Shown in pieces: positions 57,547 to 64,000 of a DNA stretch of 64,000 bases. The stretch is taken from contig NZ_JACCFF010000003.1 of the NCBI RefSeq assembly GCF_013449725.1, positions 248,001 to 312,000 of the forward strand, written 5' to 3'. The notes beneath the pieces are model-generated. The model ran no database searches. It had not been told where the DNA came from and saw only the letters and a list, made by a program, of their open reading frames with translations. Every line of letters starts with the position of its first letter. The stretch's first letter is position 1. The position numbers and the translations under genes were made by a program. This DNA is from Mycobacteroides sp. LB1. GTDB lineage: Bacteria > Actinomycetota > Actinomycetes > Mycobacteriales > Mycobacteriaceae.

Positions 57547-57556
57547 CGATATATCG
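57547..57556. promoter_or_regulatory. PadR-type operator
   Basis: CGATATATCG, a perfect 10-bp palindrome within a longer A/T-rich imperfect repeat (57534-57570, outer TCTCGAT / ATCGAGA). It is 50 bp upstream of the padR start and 89 bp from the divergent gene at 57645. Autoregulation at such sites is common for PadR proteins. Confidence 0.5.
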
Positions 57557-57644
57557 GAACCGATCGAGATGCAACGAAAACTTTCGGTGACGATTCGGAG
57601 CCATTGAGAGGAACCGTCCAGGCAGGCGCCGTAGGGTGGCCGCC

Positions 57645-58019
57645 ATGACGGTGAAGTGGCTGGATGAACCCGAGGACCATGACTACGCAGCGGCGGCTGA
57701 CTACCTGACGCTCGTCGGTGAGACCGATGTGGTGAAGCGGACCGTGAAGGCGCTGCGCAATGCGACGCTGGAGTGCCGCAAGGCCAAGGACATCCTGCGG
57801 GCGGCTCACTTGGACATGCTGCCCAAGACCAATGCCCATGTGGCCCGCGACCTTGCGAAGATCGCCAAGGACAAGGCGCTGTCCCCGATCTTGCTGGTGC
57901 GTGGGGACGCGCGTTCCGGGGCGCGGCTGGAAATCGCGGACGGTTACCACCGGGTCTGCGCTAGCTATATATCCGACGAAAACACCGATATTCCCTGCCA
58001 TCTGGTCTCTTGGCAGTAA
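57645..58019 (+). CDS. Conserved hypothetical protein (ParB/Srx-like fold possible)
   Basis: 124 aa, function unknown. The N-terminus is acidic (DEPEDHDYAAAADYLTLVG) and the middle helical and basic (VVKRTVKALRNATLECRKAK). The C-terminal half has LSPILLVRGDARSGARLEIA then DGYHRVCASY, faintly like ParB-type domains (substrate loop with DGYHR). TAGGGT (57632-57637) lies 7 nt before ATG 57645, so it is probably leaderless. The next gene starts 4 nt downstream, so the two form a transcription unit with the antiporter. Confidence 0.72.
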   Translation: MTVKWLDEPEDHDYAAAADYLTLVGETDVVKRTVKALRNATLECRKAKDILRAAHLDMLPKTNAHVARDLAKIAKDKALSPILLVRGDARSGARLEIADGYHRVCASYISDENTDIPCHLVSWQ

Positions 58020-58023
58020 CTCC

Positions 58024-59277
58024 ATGAGTGGCTTCGGTTTCCCGACCCTGGCAATCATCGTCCTGGTCGGACTGGTCGGACCGCTGCTGGCGCTCAATAC
58101 GCGGCTGCGGATTCCCGTGGTCATCGGCGAATTGATCGCCGGAATCGTCATTGGCCGCACCGGATTCGGCTGGATCGACGCCTTCGATCCGACATTCAAG
58201 ATGTTCGCCGACGTCGGGTTCGCTCTGGTCATGTTCGTCGCAGGCACGCATGTACCGGTACGCGATAAGACGATGGTGGCCGCGCTGCCCAGGGCGGCGC
58301 TGCGCGCCATCGCGGTCGGTGTGGTTGCCGCGGTGCTGGGTGTGCTGCTGGCCAACGCCTTCCACACCGGGCATGCCCCGCTATACGCGGTGCTCATCGC
58401 TTCCTCGTCGGCGGCGTTGGTGCTGCCGGTCATCGACTCGCTGGGTCTCGAAGGCCCCAAGGTGCTGAGTGCCACCGCTCAGGTGGCCATCGCCGATACC
58501 GCGTCGATTGTCTTGCTACCCCTGGTTATCGACCTCAAGCACGCACCCCGCGCGGCGGTGGGTGCGATCGCCGTGGCGGCATGCGCGGGCATTCTCTTCG
58601 TGATCCTGCGGGCACTCGATCAGGCCGGACAACTCGACCGGTTCCACCGTTATTCGAAACAGCGCCGCGTGGCAATGGAGTTACGGATCAGCCTGGCCAT
58701 CGTCTTCGGGCTCGCAGCGCTGGCCGTGGAGACCCACGTGTCGATCATGCTGGCCGGGTTCGCATTGGGGCTTGTCGTCGCAGGTGTCGGGGAGCCGCGT
58801 CGGCTGGCCAAGCAGCTTTTCGGATTTACCGAGGGGTTCTTTTCCCCACTGTTCTTCGTGTGGTTGGGGGCGTCGCTGCATGTGCGCGAGCTCGGTGAGA
58901 ACCCCAAGCTCATCCTGCTCGGTGTGGGCCTGGGTGCCGCGGCCGTCCTCGCTCATATGGTCAGTCGCTTCTTCGGTCAACCGCTGTCGCTCGGTGCGCT
59001 GGCAGCGGCTCAGCTCGGGGTGCCCATCGCGGCGGCGGCGATCGGCGAGCAGCAGCAGTCACTCATCCACGGCGAGGCCTCGGCACTTATCCTCGGCGCC
59101 CTGGTCACCATCGTCGCGGCGACCATAGGTGGTTCGCTCTATGCGAAGAAATCCGCTGGGGGTCAGCCAGGTGTAGCGAAACCCGAAGTATCCCGGGGAG
59201 ACTCAGGAGGTTCAGGGACGGTCGGCGGTGCCGGCGCCCAACCGGGCGAGGGTGCGGGGAACGGCGTCGGCGGATAA
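58024..59277 (+). CDS. CPA2-family cation/proton antiporter
   Basis: 417 aa with about 12 membrane helices. Typical parts are RIPVVIGELIAGIVIGRTGF, FADVGFALVMFVAGTHVPVR, ASSSAALVLPVIDSLG, and VAIADTASIVLLPLVI with the ion-binding Asp. Likely exchanges Na+ or K+ for H+. The final ~40 residues are a Gly/Pro-rich cytosolic tail whose DNA is also the antisense 3' end of the RDD gene (59163-59277). ATG 58024 is 4 nt after the previous stop. Confidence 0.88.
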   Translation: MSGFGFPTLAIIVLVGLVGPLLALNTRLRIPVVIGELIAGIVIGRTGFGWIDAFDPTFKMFADVGFALVMFVAGTHVPVRDKTMVAALPRAALRAIAVGVVAAVLGVLLANAFHTGHAPLYAVLIASSSAALVLPVIDSLGLEGPKVLSATAQVAIADTASIVLLPLVIDLKHAPRAAVGAIAVAACAGILFVILRALDQAGQLDRFHRYSKQRRVAMELRISLAIVFGLAALAVETHVSIMLAGFALGLVVAGVGEPRRLAKQLFGFTEGFFSPLFFVWLGASLHVRELGENPKLILLGVGLGAAAVLAHMVSRFFGQPLSLGALAAAQLGVPIAAAAIGEQQQSLIHGEASALILGALVTIVAATIGGSLYAKKSAGGQPGVAKPEVSRGDSGGSGTVGGAGAQPGEGAGNGVGG

Positions 59278-60017
59278 GCCGGCCGCATCTGCTCCAATGC
59301 GCGGCGGTGGCGTTCCGCCAGCACCGCGGCGAGCATGAACTGCGGGGGAGTGCCCGGCGGTGGTGGCGGCGCGATGCTGGCGAGTACATCGGTGGAGATC
59401 TGATAGAGCATCTGATCGCGGGTGTGTGGTGACAACTGCTGTGCACGATTGAGGAACTGGCGAGCCAGATTGGCCTGATCGGTGGTGAGCCCGGACAGTT
59501 GCAGTGTCTGTGCCCAGGAGGCCAGCTGCGGTGGCATCACCGGTGGCGGAGGGAGTTTGGGACCCCGCTCGCTGATCACCATGGTGCCCGCGAAGATGTC
59601 GCCGAGGCGTTTTCCCTTGGCTGACACCAGACTGCTGATCACGGCGGGCGCCCCCATGAACATGTAGATCTCCACGACTGCCGACAGCGCGCGGATGATG
59701 GCCTGCCGCAGGCGTTCTGGGCCACCATCCTCGGATACCACGCGCAATCCCATGGCCATCTTGCCGAGGGATCTTCCCCGGGTGGACATCTCGAAAATGA
59801 CGGGATAGCCAACCAATGCCAGTACCCCGTAGGCGATGCTTAGCGCCGCCGCCAGTGCCTCGTCAAACTGCGACAGTGAGAGTGCCACAACGAAGATGCC
59901 CGCGTACAGCACGATCATCTGGACGAAGATGTCGATGAACGCGGACACGACCCGTACCGGCAGCTGAGCCACCTTGACGTCCAGGACGACCGCGTCACCT
60001 GTCACCAACTCCGACAT
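59163..60017 (-). CDS. RDD-domain membrane protein
   Basis: 284 aa. The RDD region is near the start (LPVRVVSAFIDIFVQMIVLY, then GRSLGKMAMGLRVVSEDGGP and KGKRLGDIFAGTMVI). Three or so helices are followed by a cytosolic tail with PPPPVMPPQ and a Pro-rich end. Homologous to the RDD protein before moxR in M. tuberculosis (Rv3695 type). TAGGGT (60025-60030) is 7 nt before ATG 60017. Its last 38 codons overlap the antiporter tail on the other strand by 115 nt. Confidence 0.86.
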   Translation of the reverse strand: MSELVTGDAVVLDVKVAQLPVRVVSAFIDIFVQMIVLYAGIFVVALSLSQFDEALAAALSIAYGVLALVGYPVIFEMSTRGRSLGKMAMGLRVVSEDGGPERLRQAIIRALSAVVEIYMFMGAPAVISSLVSAKGKRLGDIFAGTMVISERGPKLPPPPVMPPQLASWAQTLQLSGLTTDQANLARQFLNRAQQLSPHTRDQMLYQISTDVLASIAPPPPPGTPPQFMLAAVLAERHRRALEQMRPAYPPTPFPAPSPGWAPAPPTVPEPPESPRDTSGFATPG

Positions 60018-60075
60018 GGCTCGAACCCTACCTTCGGTCTTCGCGCAAGCGGCTCATCCATCTAGTATTTGCCAG

Positions 60076-61068
60076 ATGGACGTGGACGCATTCGTCGCCA
60101 CCCACCGGGGGACGTGGGACCGGCTGGACGAGCTGCTCAAGCGCAGGCGGCGCCTGAACGGGTCAGAGATCGATGAGCTGGTCGAGCTGTATCAGAAGGT
60201 GTCGACACATCTGTCCACCGTGCGATCGGCGTCGGGGGATCCGGCTCTGGTTGGGCGGCTGTCGACCGTGGTTGCCCGGGCGCGATCCGCGGTGACTGGT
60301 GAGAGTGCCCCGCTGTGGCGCCACTTCATCCGTTTCTGGACGGTGTCCTTTCCGGTGGTCGCTTACCGCAGCTGGCGTTGGTGGCTCGGCGCGGCGGTCG
60401 GGTCGATGGTGGTGGCGGTAGCCGTCGGTATCTGGGTGGTGCATTCACCCGAGCTGCAGTCGGTCATCGGGACTCCTGACGAGATCAAGCAGCTCGTCAA
60501 CGAGGACTTCGAGAATTACTACAGCGAGCACCCGGCGGCCTCGTTTGCGCTGCAGGTGTGGCTCAACAACTCATGGGTGGCGGCGCAATGCGTCATCTTC
60601 GCGGTGCTGCTGGGCATCCCGATCCCGTACGTATTGTTCATGAACGCGGCGAATGTGGGCCTGGCCGGTGGGTTGATGGTGGCCGCGGGCCGCGGAGACG
60701 TGTTCTTCGGCCTGATCCTGCCGCACGGCCTGCTGGAACTCACCGCCGTCTTCCTTGCTGCGGCGGCCGGAATGCGCTTGGGGTGGAAGGTGATTGATCC
60801 CGGCGACCGGCCACGCGGACAGGTGCTTGCCGAACAGGGTCGTGCCGTCATGTCCGTGGCGGGAGGGCTGGTCGCGGTGCTACTGGTGAGCGGTCTCATC
60901 GAGGCGTTGGTCACCCCGTCGTCGTTACCGACGTTCGCGCGCATCGGAATCGGCGTAACCACGGAGGCACTGTTCTTGGCGTATATCGTGATCCTCGGGC
61001 GACGGGGAGTGGCCGCCAACGAAACCGGCGATATCGAGAACGCTCCGGACTACGCGCCGGCTTCCTAG
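60076..61068 (+). CDS. SpoIIM-like membrane protein
   Basis: 330 aa, stage II sporulation M / COG1300 family. The cytosolic helical start is MDVDAFVATHRGTWDRLDEL. Several membrane helices follow (WWLGAAVGSMVVAVAVGIWV, WVAAQCVIFAVLLGIPIPYV, GLILPHGLLELTAVFLAAAA) with the motif EFDEN-like VNEDFENYYSEHPAASF. In mycobacteria it accompanies RDD, DUF58 and MoxR proteins as a membrane-stress module. TAGTAT (60063-60068) is 7 nt before ATG 60076, so leaderless. Confidence 0.88.
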   Translation: MDVDAFVATHRGTWDRLDELLKRRRRLNGSEIDELVELYQKVSTHLSTVRSASGDPALVGRLSTVVARARSAVTGESAPLWRHFIRFWTVSFPVVAYRSWRWWLGAAVGSMVVAVAVGIWVVHSPELQSVIGTPDEIKQLVNEDFENYYSEHPAASFALQVWLNNSWVAAQCVIFAVLLGIPIPYVLFMNAANVGLAGGLMVAAGRGDVFFGLILPHGLLELTAVFLAAAAGMRLGWKVIDPGDRPRGQVLAEQGRAVMSVAGGLVAVLLVSGLIEALVTPSSLPTFARIGIGVTTEALFLAYIVILGRRGVAANETGDIENAPDYAPAS

Positions 61069-61088
61069 TGCCACAGGCCTCCTGAGCC

Positions 61089-62438
61089 CTACAGGCGGCC
61101 GGACGCTTTCAATGCCAGATACCGGTCGGCAAGCGCCGGGGCGATCTCGTCGGGCGGAGCATCGACAACCTCGACCCCCTGGCGGCGTAACAGCGTGACG
61201 ATACGGCGGCGTTCCCCTCGGGTTCGTTCCGCGGCTGCAGCGTCGTAAACCTGCTCGACGTCGAATGACCGTATTTCCCCCGGTCCCGTGCTGCTCCCGG
61301 GTCTCACCATGTCCTCGACGCGGGGATCGCTGACGGCGGCCACCAGCAGATGGTGATGACTGGTCAGCTGAGGAAGCAGCGGCAGGAGGCCCTCCTCCAG
61401 TGCCGTCGGGTTCAGATCGGTGAGGAGCACGATTAGGGAACGATGACGGGACCTGCGGCGGATGGTCGCCACGAGATCGCGTGCATCGGACTCGATGAGT
61501 GAGGGCTCCAGGGGCGCCATCGCATTGACCACTAGCTGAAGTAGCTCGTTGCGCGATGCGCCCGATACCTGGGAGCGCACGGTGCGGTCGTGGGCCAGGA
61601 AGTCCACGCGGTCACCGGCGCGAGATGCCAATGCCACCAACAGCAATGCGGCGTCCATCGACCAGTCCAGCCGCGGCCAGCCGGACGGATCGCCCGATGT
61701 GGGATCGACCCCGATACGCCCCGCCGACGTGCGGCCGGTGTCCAGGACGACGAGAATCCGGCGGTCACGTTCGGGGCGCCAGGTGCGAACCACCACATCG
61801 TTGCGCCGCGCCGACGCGCGCCAGTCGATGGACCGAACATCGTCGCCGACGACATATTCACGCAGAGAGTCGAATTCGGTACCTTGGCCGCGGATCAGAA
61901 CCGGGATGGCGCCCTCGAGCTCGCGCAGCTTGGCCAGTCTGGATGGCAGATGCTTGCGGCTCAGGAAGGGGGGCAGCACCCGTAGCTGCCATGACACGTC
62001 ATGGCGTCCCTGTCGTCCGGCCATCCCCAGTGGTCCGACCGTGCGTACCGTGACCGTCGCGGGTCTGTGGTCGCCACGTCGTAGCGGACGCAGCGCGGTG
62101 ACGACCCGGGCACGTTCGCCGGTACGCAGATTCAACGGGTGTGCGCGCGGCGTGGCACGCATGCTCGGTGCCCAACTGTCGCGGACCCAACCGCGGACCC
62201 GGCGGCCAGGATTCTGGATCTTCAGCGCGATATCCGCGGATTCGCCGAGCCGGATGGAGTCAGGCCCCGACCGAGTGAAGGTGAGCCGGCGTGGACTGGC
62301 AGCGGCGAGGATATCGATGACAACCAACGCCACCAGCGCCAGCAGTAAGAACCAGAACAATCGAACCGGCCACGGCGACACCAGAATCAGCAGCGCACCC
62401 AGCAGCGCCACCAATCCCGAGCGTCCGGTGAGAATCAC
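61089..62438 (-). CDS. DUF58 / vWA-like protein
   Basis: 449 aa. Two N-terminal hydrophobic helices (VALLGALLILVSPWPVRLFW, LLLALVALVVIDILA), a beta-rich region and the DUF58 signature DSLREYVVGDDVRSIDWRAS. A von Willebrand A-like domain follows (ILVVLDTGRTSAGR, SLIVLLTDLNPTAL). GTG start at 62438, overlapping the moxR stop by 1 base. A client or partner of the MoxR ATPase, by analogy to the conserved neighbourhood. Confidence 0.9.
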   Translation of the reverse strand: MILTGRSGLVALLGALLILVSPWPVRLFWFLLLALVALVVIDILAAASPRRLTFTRSGPDSIRLGESADIALKIQNPGRRVRGWVRDSWAPSMRATPRAHPLNLRTGERARVVTALRPLRRGDHRPATVTVRTVGPLGMAGRQGRHDVSWQLRVLPPFLSRKHLPSRLAKLRELEGAIPVLIRGQGTEFDSLREYVVGDDVRSIDWRASARRNDVVVRTWRPERDRRILVVLDTGRTSAGRIGVDPTSGDPSGWPRLDWSMDAALLLVALASRAGDRVDFLAHDRTVRSQVSGASRNELLQLVVNAMAPLEPSLIESDARDLVATIRRRSRHRSLIVLLTDLNPTALEEGLLPLLPQLTSHHHLLVAAVSDPRVEDMVRPGSSTGPGEIRSFDVEQVYDAAAAERTRGERRRIVTLLRRQGVEVVDAPPDEIAPALADRYLALKASGRL

Positions 62439-63412
62439 TACCGCGGCACCGGAACCGTGACGAGGATGCCGTCTAGAACACGGTCGGCGGTAGCGCCTTC
62501 CAGCTCTGCCTCCGGGCGCAATCCGATGCGATGCCGCAGGGTCGGTCGGGCCATTGCCTTGACGTCGTCAGGGGTGACGTAGTTGCGGCCGGAAAGCCAC
62601 GCCCATGCGCGTGACGTCGCCAGCAGTGCCGTCGCCGCGCGGGGCGATGCACCGAGCTGCAACGACGGCGACTGGCGGGTGGCACGGATGACGTCGACCA
62701 CATAGGCGAGTACCTCGGGGGCTATCAGCACTTGGCCCACCGCGGCACGGCCCGCCTCCAGATCTGCGGCCGAGGCCACCGGCCTCACATGCGACAGGTT
62801 CCGTGGATCGAAGCCTTGTGCGTGCCGCTCCAGGATGGCGATCTCTTGATCCCTTTCCGGCAGGGACACATTGAGCTTCATCAGGAATCGGTCGAGCTGC
62901 GCCTCGGGCAGCTGGTAGGTGCCCTCATACTCGATAGGGTTCTGGGTCGCGGCCACGATGAACGGATCCGGCAGTGGGCGCGCAGTGCCGTCGACGGTCA
63001 CCTGACGTTCCTCCATGGCCTCCAGCAGTGCCGCCTGGGTTTTCGGCGGCGTGCGGTTGATCTCATCGGCCAGAAGCAGATTCGTGAACACGGGACCGGC
63101 GCGGAACTCGAATGCCGCGGTGCGCGCGTCGTAGACCAGCGACCCAGTCACATCGCCGGGCATGAGGTCGGGGGTGAACTGCACACGTTTGAAATCGAGG
63201 GACAGCGCTGCCGAGAGTGTGCGAACCAAAAGGGTTTTCGCAACACCGGGCACGCCTTCCAGGAGCACGTGTCCGCGGCACAACAGCGCGACGACTAGAC
63301 CGCTGACCACCGAGTCCTGTCCGACGACCACGGTGGCGATTTGCTGACGCAATGCGGCGAGGGCGTTGCGTGCGGTGTCCTCGGAATCTCCGGTGGAAGT
63401 TGCGTGTGTCAC
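62438..63412 (-). CDS. moxR2: MoxR-family AAA+ ATPase
   Basis: 324 aa. Walker A is GVPGVAKT (HVLLEGVPGVAKTLLVRTLS), Walker B LLLADEINRTPPKTQAALLE, sensor 1 VAATQNPIEYEGTY, and the arginine region LPEAQLDRFLMKL. MoxR proteins act as chaperones for vWA-domain partners such as the DUF58 protein next door. I use GTG 63412 (product starting MTHATSTGD): it overlaps the stop of the DUF4350 gene as GTGA; longer versions lack support. Confidence 0.92.
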   Translation of the reverse strand: MTHATSTGDSEDTARNALAALRQQIATVVVGQDSVVSGLVVALLCRGHVLLEGVPGVAKTLLVRTLSAALSLDFKRVQFTPDLMPGDVTGSLVYDARTAAFEFRAGPVFTNLLLADEINRTPPKTQAALLEAMEERQVTVDGTARPLPDPFIVAATQNPIEYEGTYQLPEAQLDRFLMKLNVSLPERDQEIAILERHAQGFDPRNLSHVRPVASAADLEAGRAAVGQVLIAPEVLAYVVDVIRATRQSPSLQLGASPRAATALLATSRAWAWLSGRNYVTPDDVKAMARPTLRHRIGLRPEAELEGATADRVLDGILVTVPVPR

Positions 63413-64000
63413 GAGTCGCGGACCTGCCTTTCGATAATGTCGAGCTGCTGGACGAGTGCGGTGAGCTGTTGGTCGTCCGACGGGACGGGACCGAACAGCA
63501 CATGGTGAATCTCCGTGGGATTGCGGCCGATTCGTTGCGAAATGGTGTTGGTGACGACCTGCGGTGACTCGTCGACCGGGAGACCTAGGCAGTGCACGAC
63601 TCGGTACCGCGCCGCTTCGCGCAGGGATTCGGAGGCGAGGTCTCGAGCGCGGCGCGACCGGTACAGTCGTCCGCGCCCCTCCGTGGTTTCGGACGCCCGC
63701 ACGACCACCGGAAGCTTCTCGGCGACAACGGGACCCAGACGACGGCCTCGCCATATGGCCAGCAGCAACACGACGATGCACAACTGCCAGACAGCCATAC
63801 TGACTTGGTCGGGAATCAGGTCCCCCATGGATTTCGGTTGGGCGCTGCTTCCCACCTTGGGTTTTTCGGGCACATACCAGACCAGGTGGGTGGATCGCCC
63901 TGCCAGATTCATGGCCAGAGCCGCATTCCCCTGTTTGGCCAGTTGCAGGTTGGTCAGCGGGGTCTCATCGCTCAGCACAGTGATGGTCCGGTTGCCATCT
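63409..64000 (-). CDS. DUF4350-containing membrane protein (5' end cut by window edge)
   Basis: The frame is open to the right edge (DGNRTITVLSDETPLTNLQLA at the edge). DUF4350 with one central membrane helix (VSMAVWQLCIVVLLLAIW) followed by a basic cytosolic tail (RRGRRLGPVVAEKLPV). Same order as Rv3691-Rv3692. Its stop overlaps moxR. It is likely part of the MoxR-DUF58 membrane unit. About 197 codons are visible. Confidence 0.85.
   Translation of the reverse strand, partial: DGNRTITVLSDETPLTNLQLAKQGNAALAMNLAGRSTHLVWYVPEKPKVGSSAQPKSMGDLIPDQVSMAVWQLCIVVLLLAIWRGRRLGPVVAEKLPVVVRASETTEGRGRLYRSRRARDLASESLREAARYRVVHCLGLPVDESPQVVTNTISQRIGRNPTEIHHVLFGPVPSDDQQLTALVQQLDIIERQVRDS

Noticed and set aside
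57498..58475. Extension of the PadR gene to 572 codons
   Set aside because: The added part is antisense to the hypothetical and antiporter genes; AAGGAGAT fixes the start at 57497.

Overview
The window looks like the chromosome of a fast-growing mycobacterium, most likely of the Mycobacteroides abscessus-chelonae group. The DNA is GC-rich and gene-dense. It encodes MurT/GatD, a full ergothioneine pathway, zinc-free ribosomal proteins with the mycobacterial hibernation factor Mrf, F420-type and mycothiol-type enzymes, lipoproteins and T7SS-like small proteins. From memory, gene order parallels the M. tuberculosis Rv3690-Rv3714 block (gatD, murT, dnaQ-like, leuA, ask, asd, egtA-E, glpK, RDD, SpoIIM, DUF58, moxR). 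Many genes absent from that block are interspersed. I see no tRNA, rRNA, insertion sequence, prophage or CRISPR, and no gene-free stretch above 300 bp; the longest (2648-2944, 297 bp) holds a pair of operators.

Layout. 1-2.6 kb: lipid II amidation genes murT-gatD and a glycine-rich winged-helix protein. 2.9-7.8 kb: a MarR regulator, a phosphotransferase/acyl-CoA dehydrogenase pair, a DnaQ-like exonuclease and a beta-lactamase-fold lipoprotein. 7.8-10.4 kb: a zinc-starvation locus with rpmB-rpmG-rpsN-rpsR leftward and mrf-rpmE rightward from two Zur-type boxes. 10.4-18.2 kb: leuA with a leucine leader peptide, twin lipoproteins, and ask-asd. 18-22.7 kb: secreted or membrane proteins and a TPR / TPR-AAA+ / TPR-membrane cassette of unknown function. 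22.7-30.2 kb: hydrolase, Ohr, two PknH-sensor-like secreted proteins, a nitronate-monooxygenase-like enzyme under a KstR-like box, an Amt transporter, a membrane methyltransferase and a PfkB kinase. 30.2-34.4 kb: an amino-sugar operon (sugar porter, kinase, SIS deaminase, barrel-only NagA). 34.4-43.7 kb: an LLM oxidoreductase, an SDR, egtABCDE and a second glutamate-cysteine-ligase-like gene. 43.9-45.4 kb: a WXG-type secreted pair ending in a lysozyme-like domain. 45.4-49.2 kb: TetR plus a thiolase-hydratase-SDR beta-oxidation operon. 49.2-56.7 kb: aldo/keto reductase and a glycerol locus (glpK, IclR, glpF, glpK, glpD). 56.8-64 kb: PadR regulator, antiporter, RDD, SpoIIM, DUF58, MoxR and DUF4350.

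Three themes recur. First, at least seventeen starts lie 6-8 nt after a TANNNT box, the layout of leaderless mycobacterial transcripts; this was used to choose several starts. Second, many genes are joined by ATGA, GTGA or TGATG overlaps. Third, convergent pairs are packed so tightly that stop codons, hairpins or whole C-terminal tails overlap. The best candidates for undescribed biology are the TPR-AAA+-TPR cassette (19950-22744) and the WXG/lysozyme-domain pair (43938-45391).
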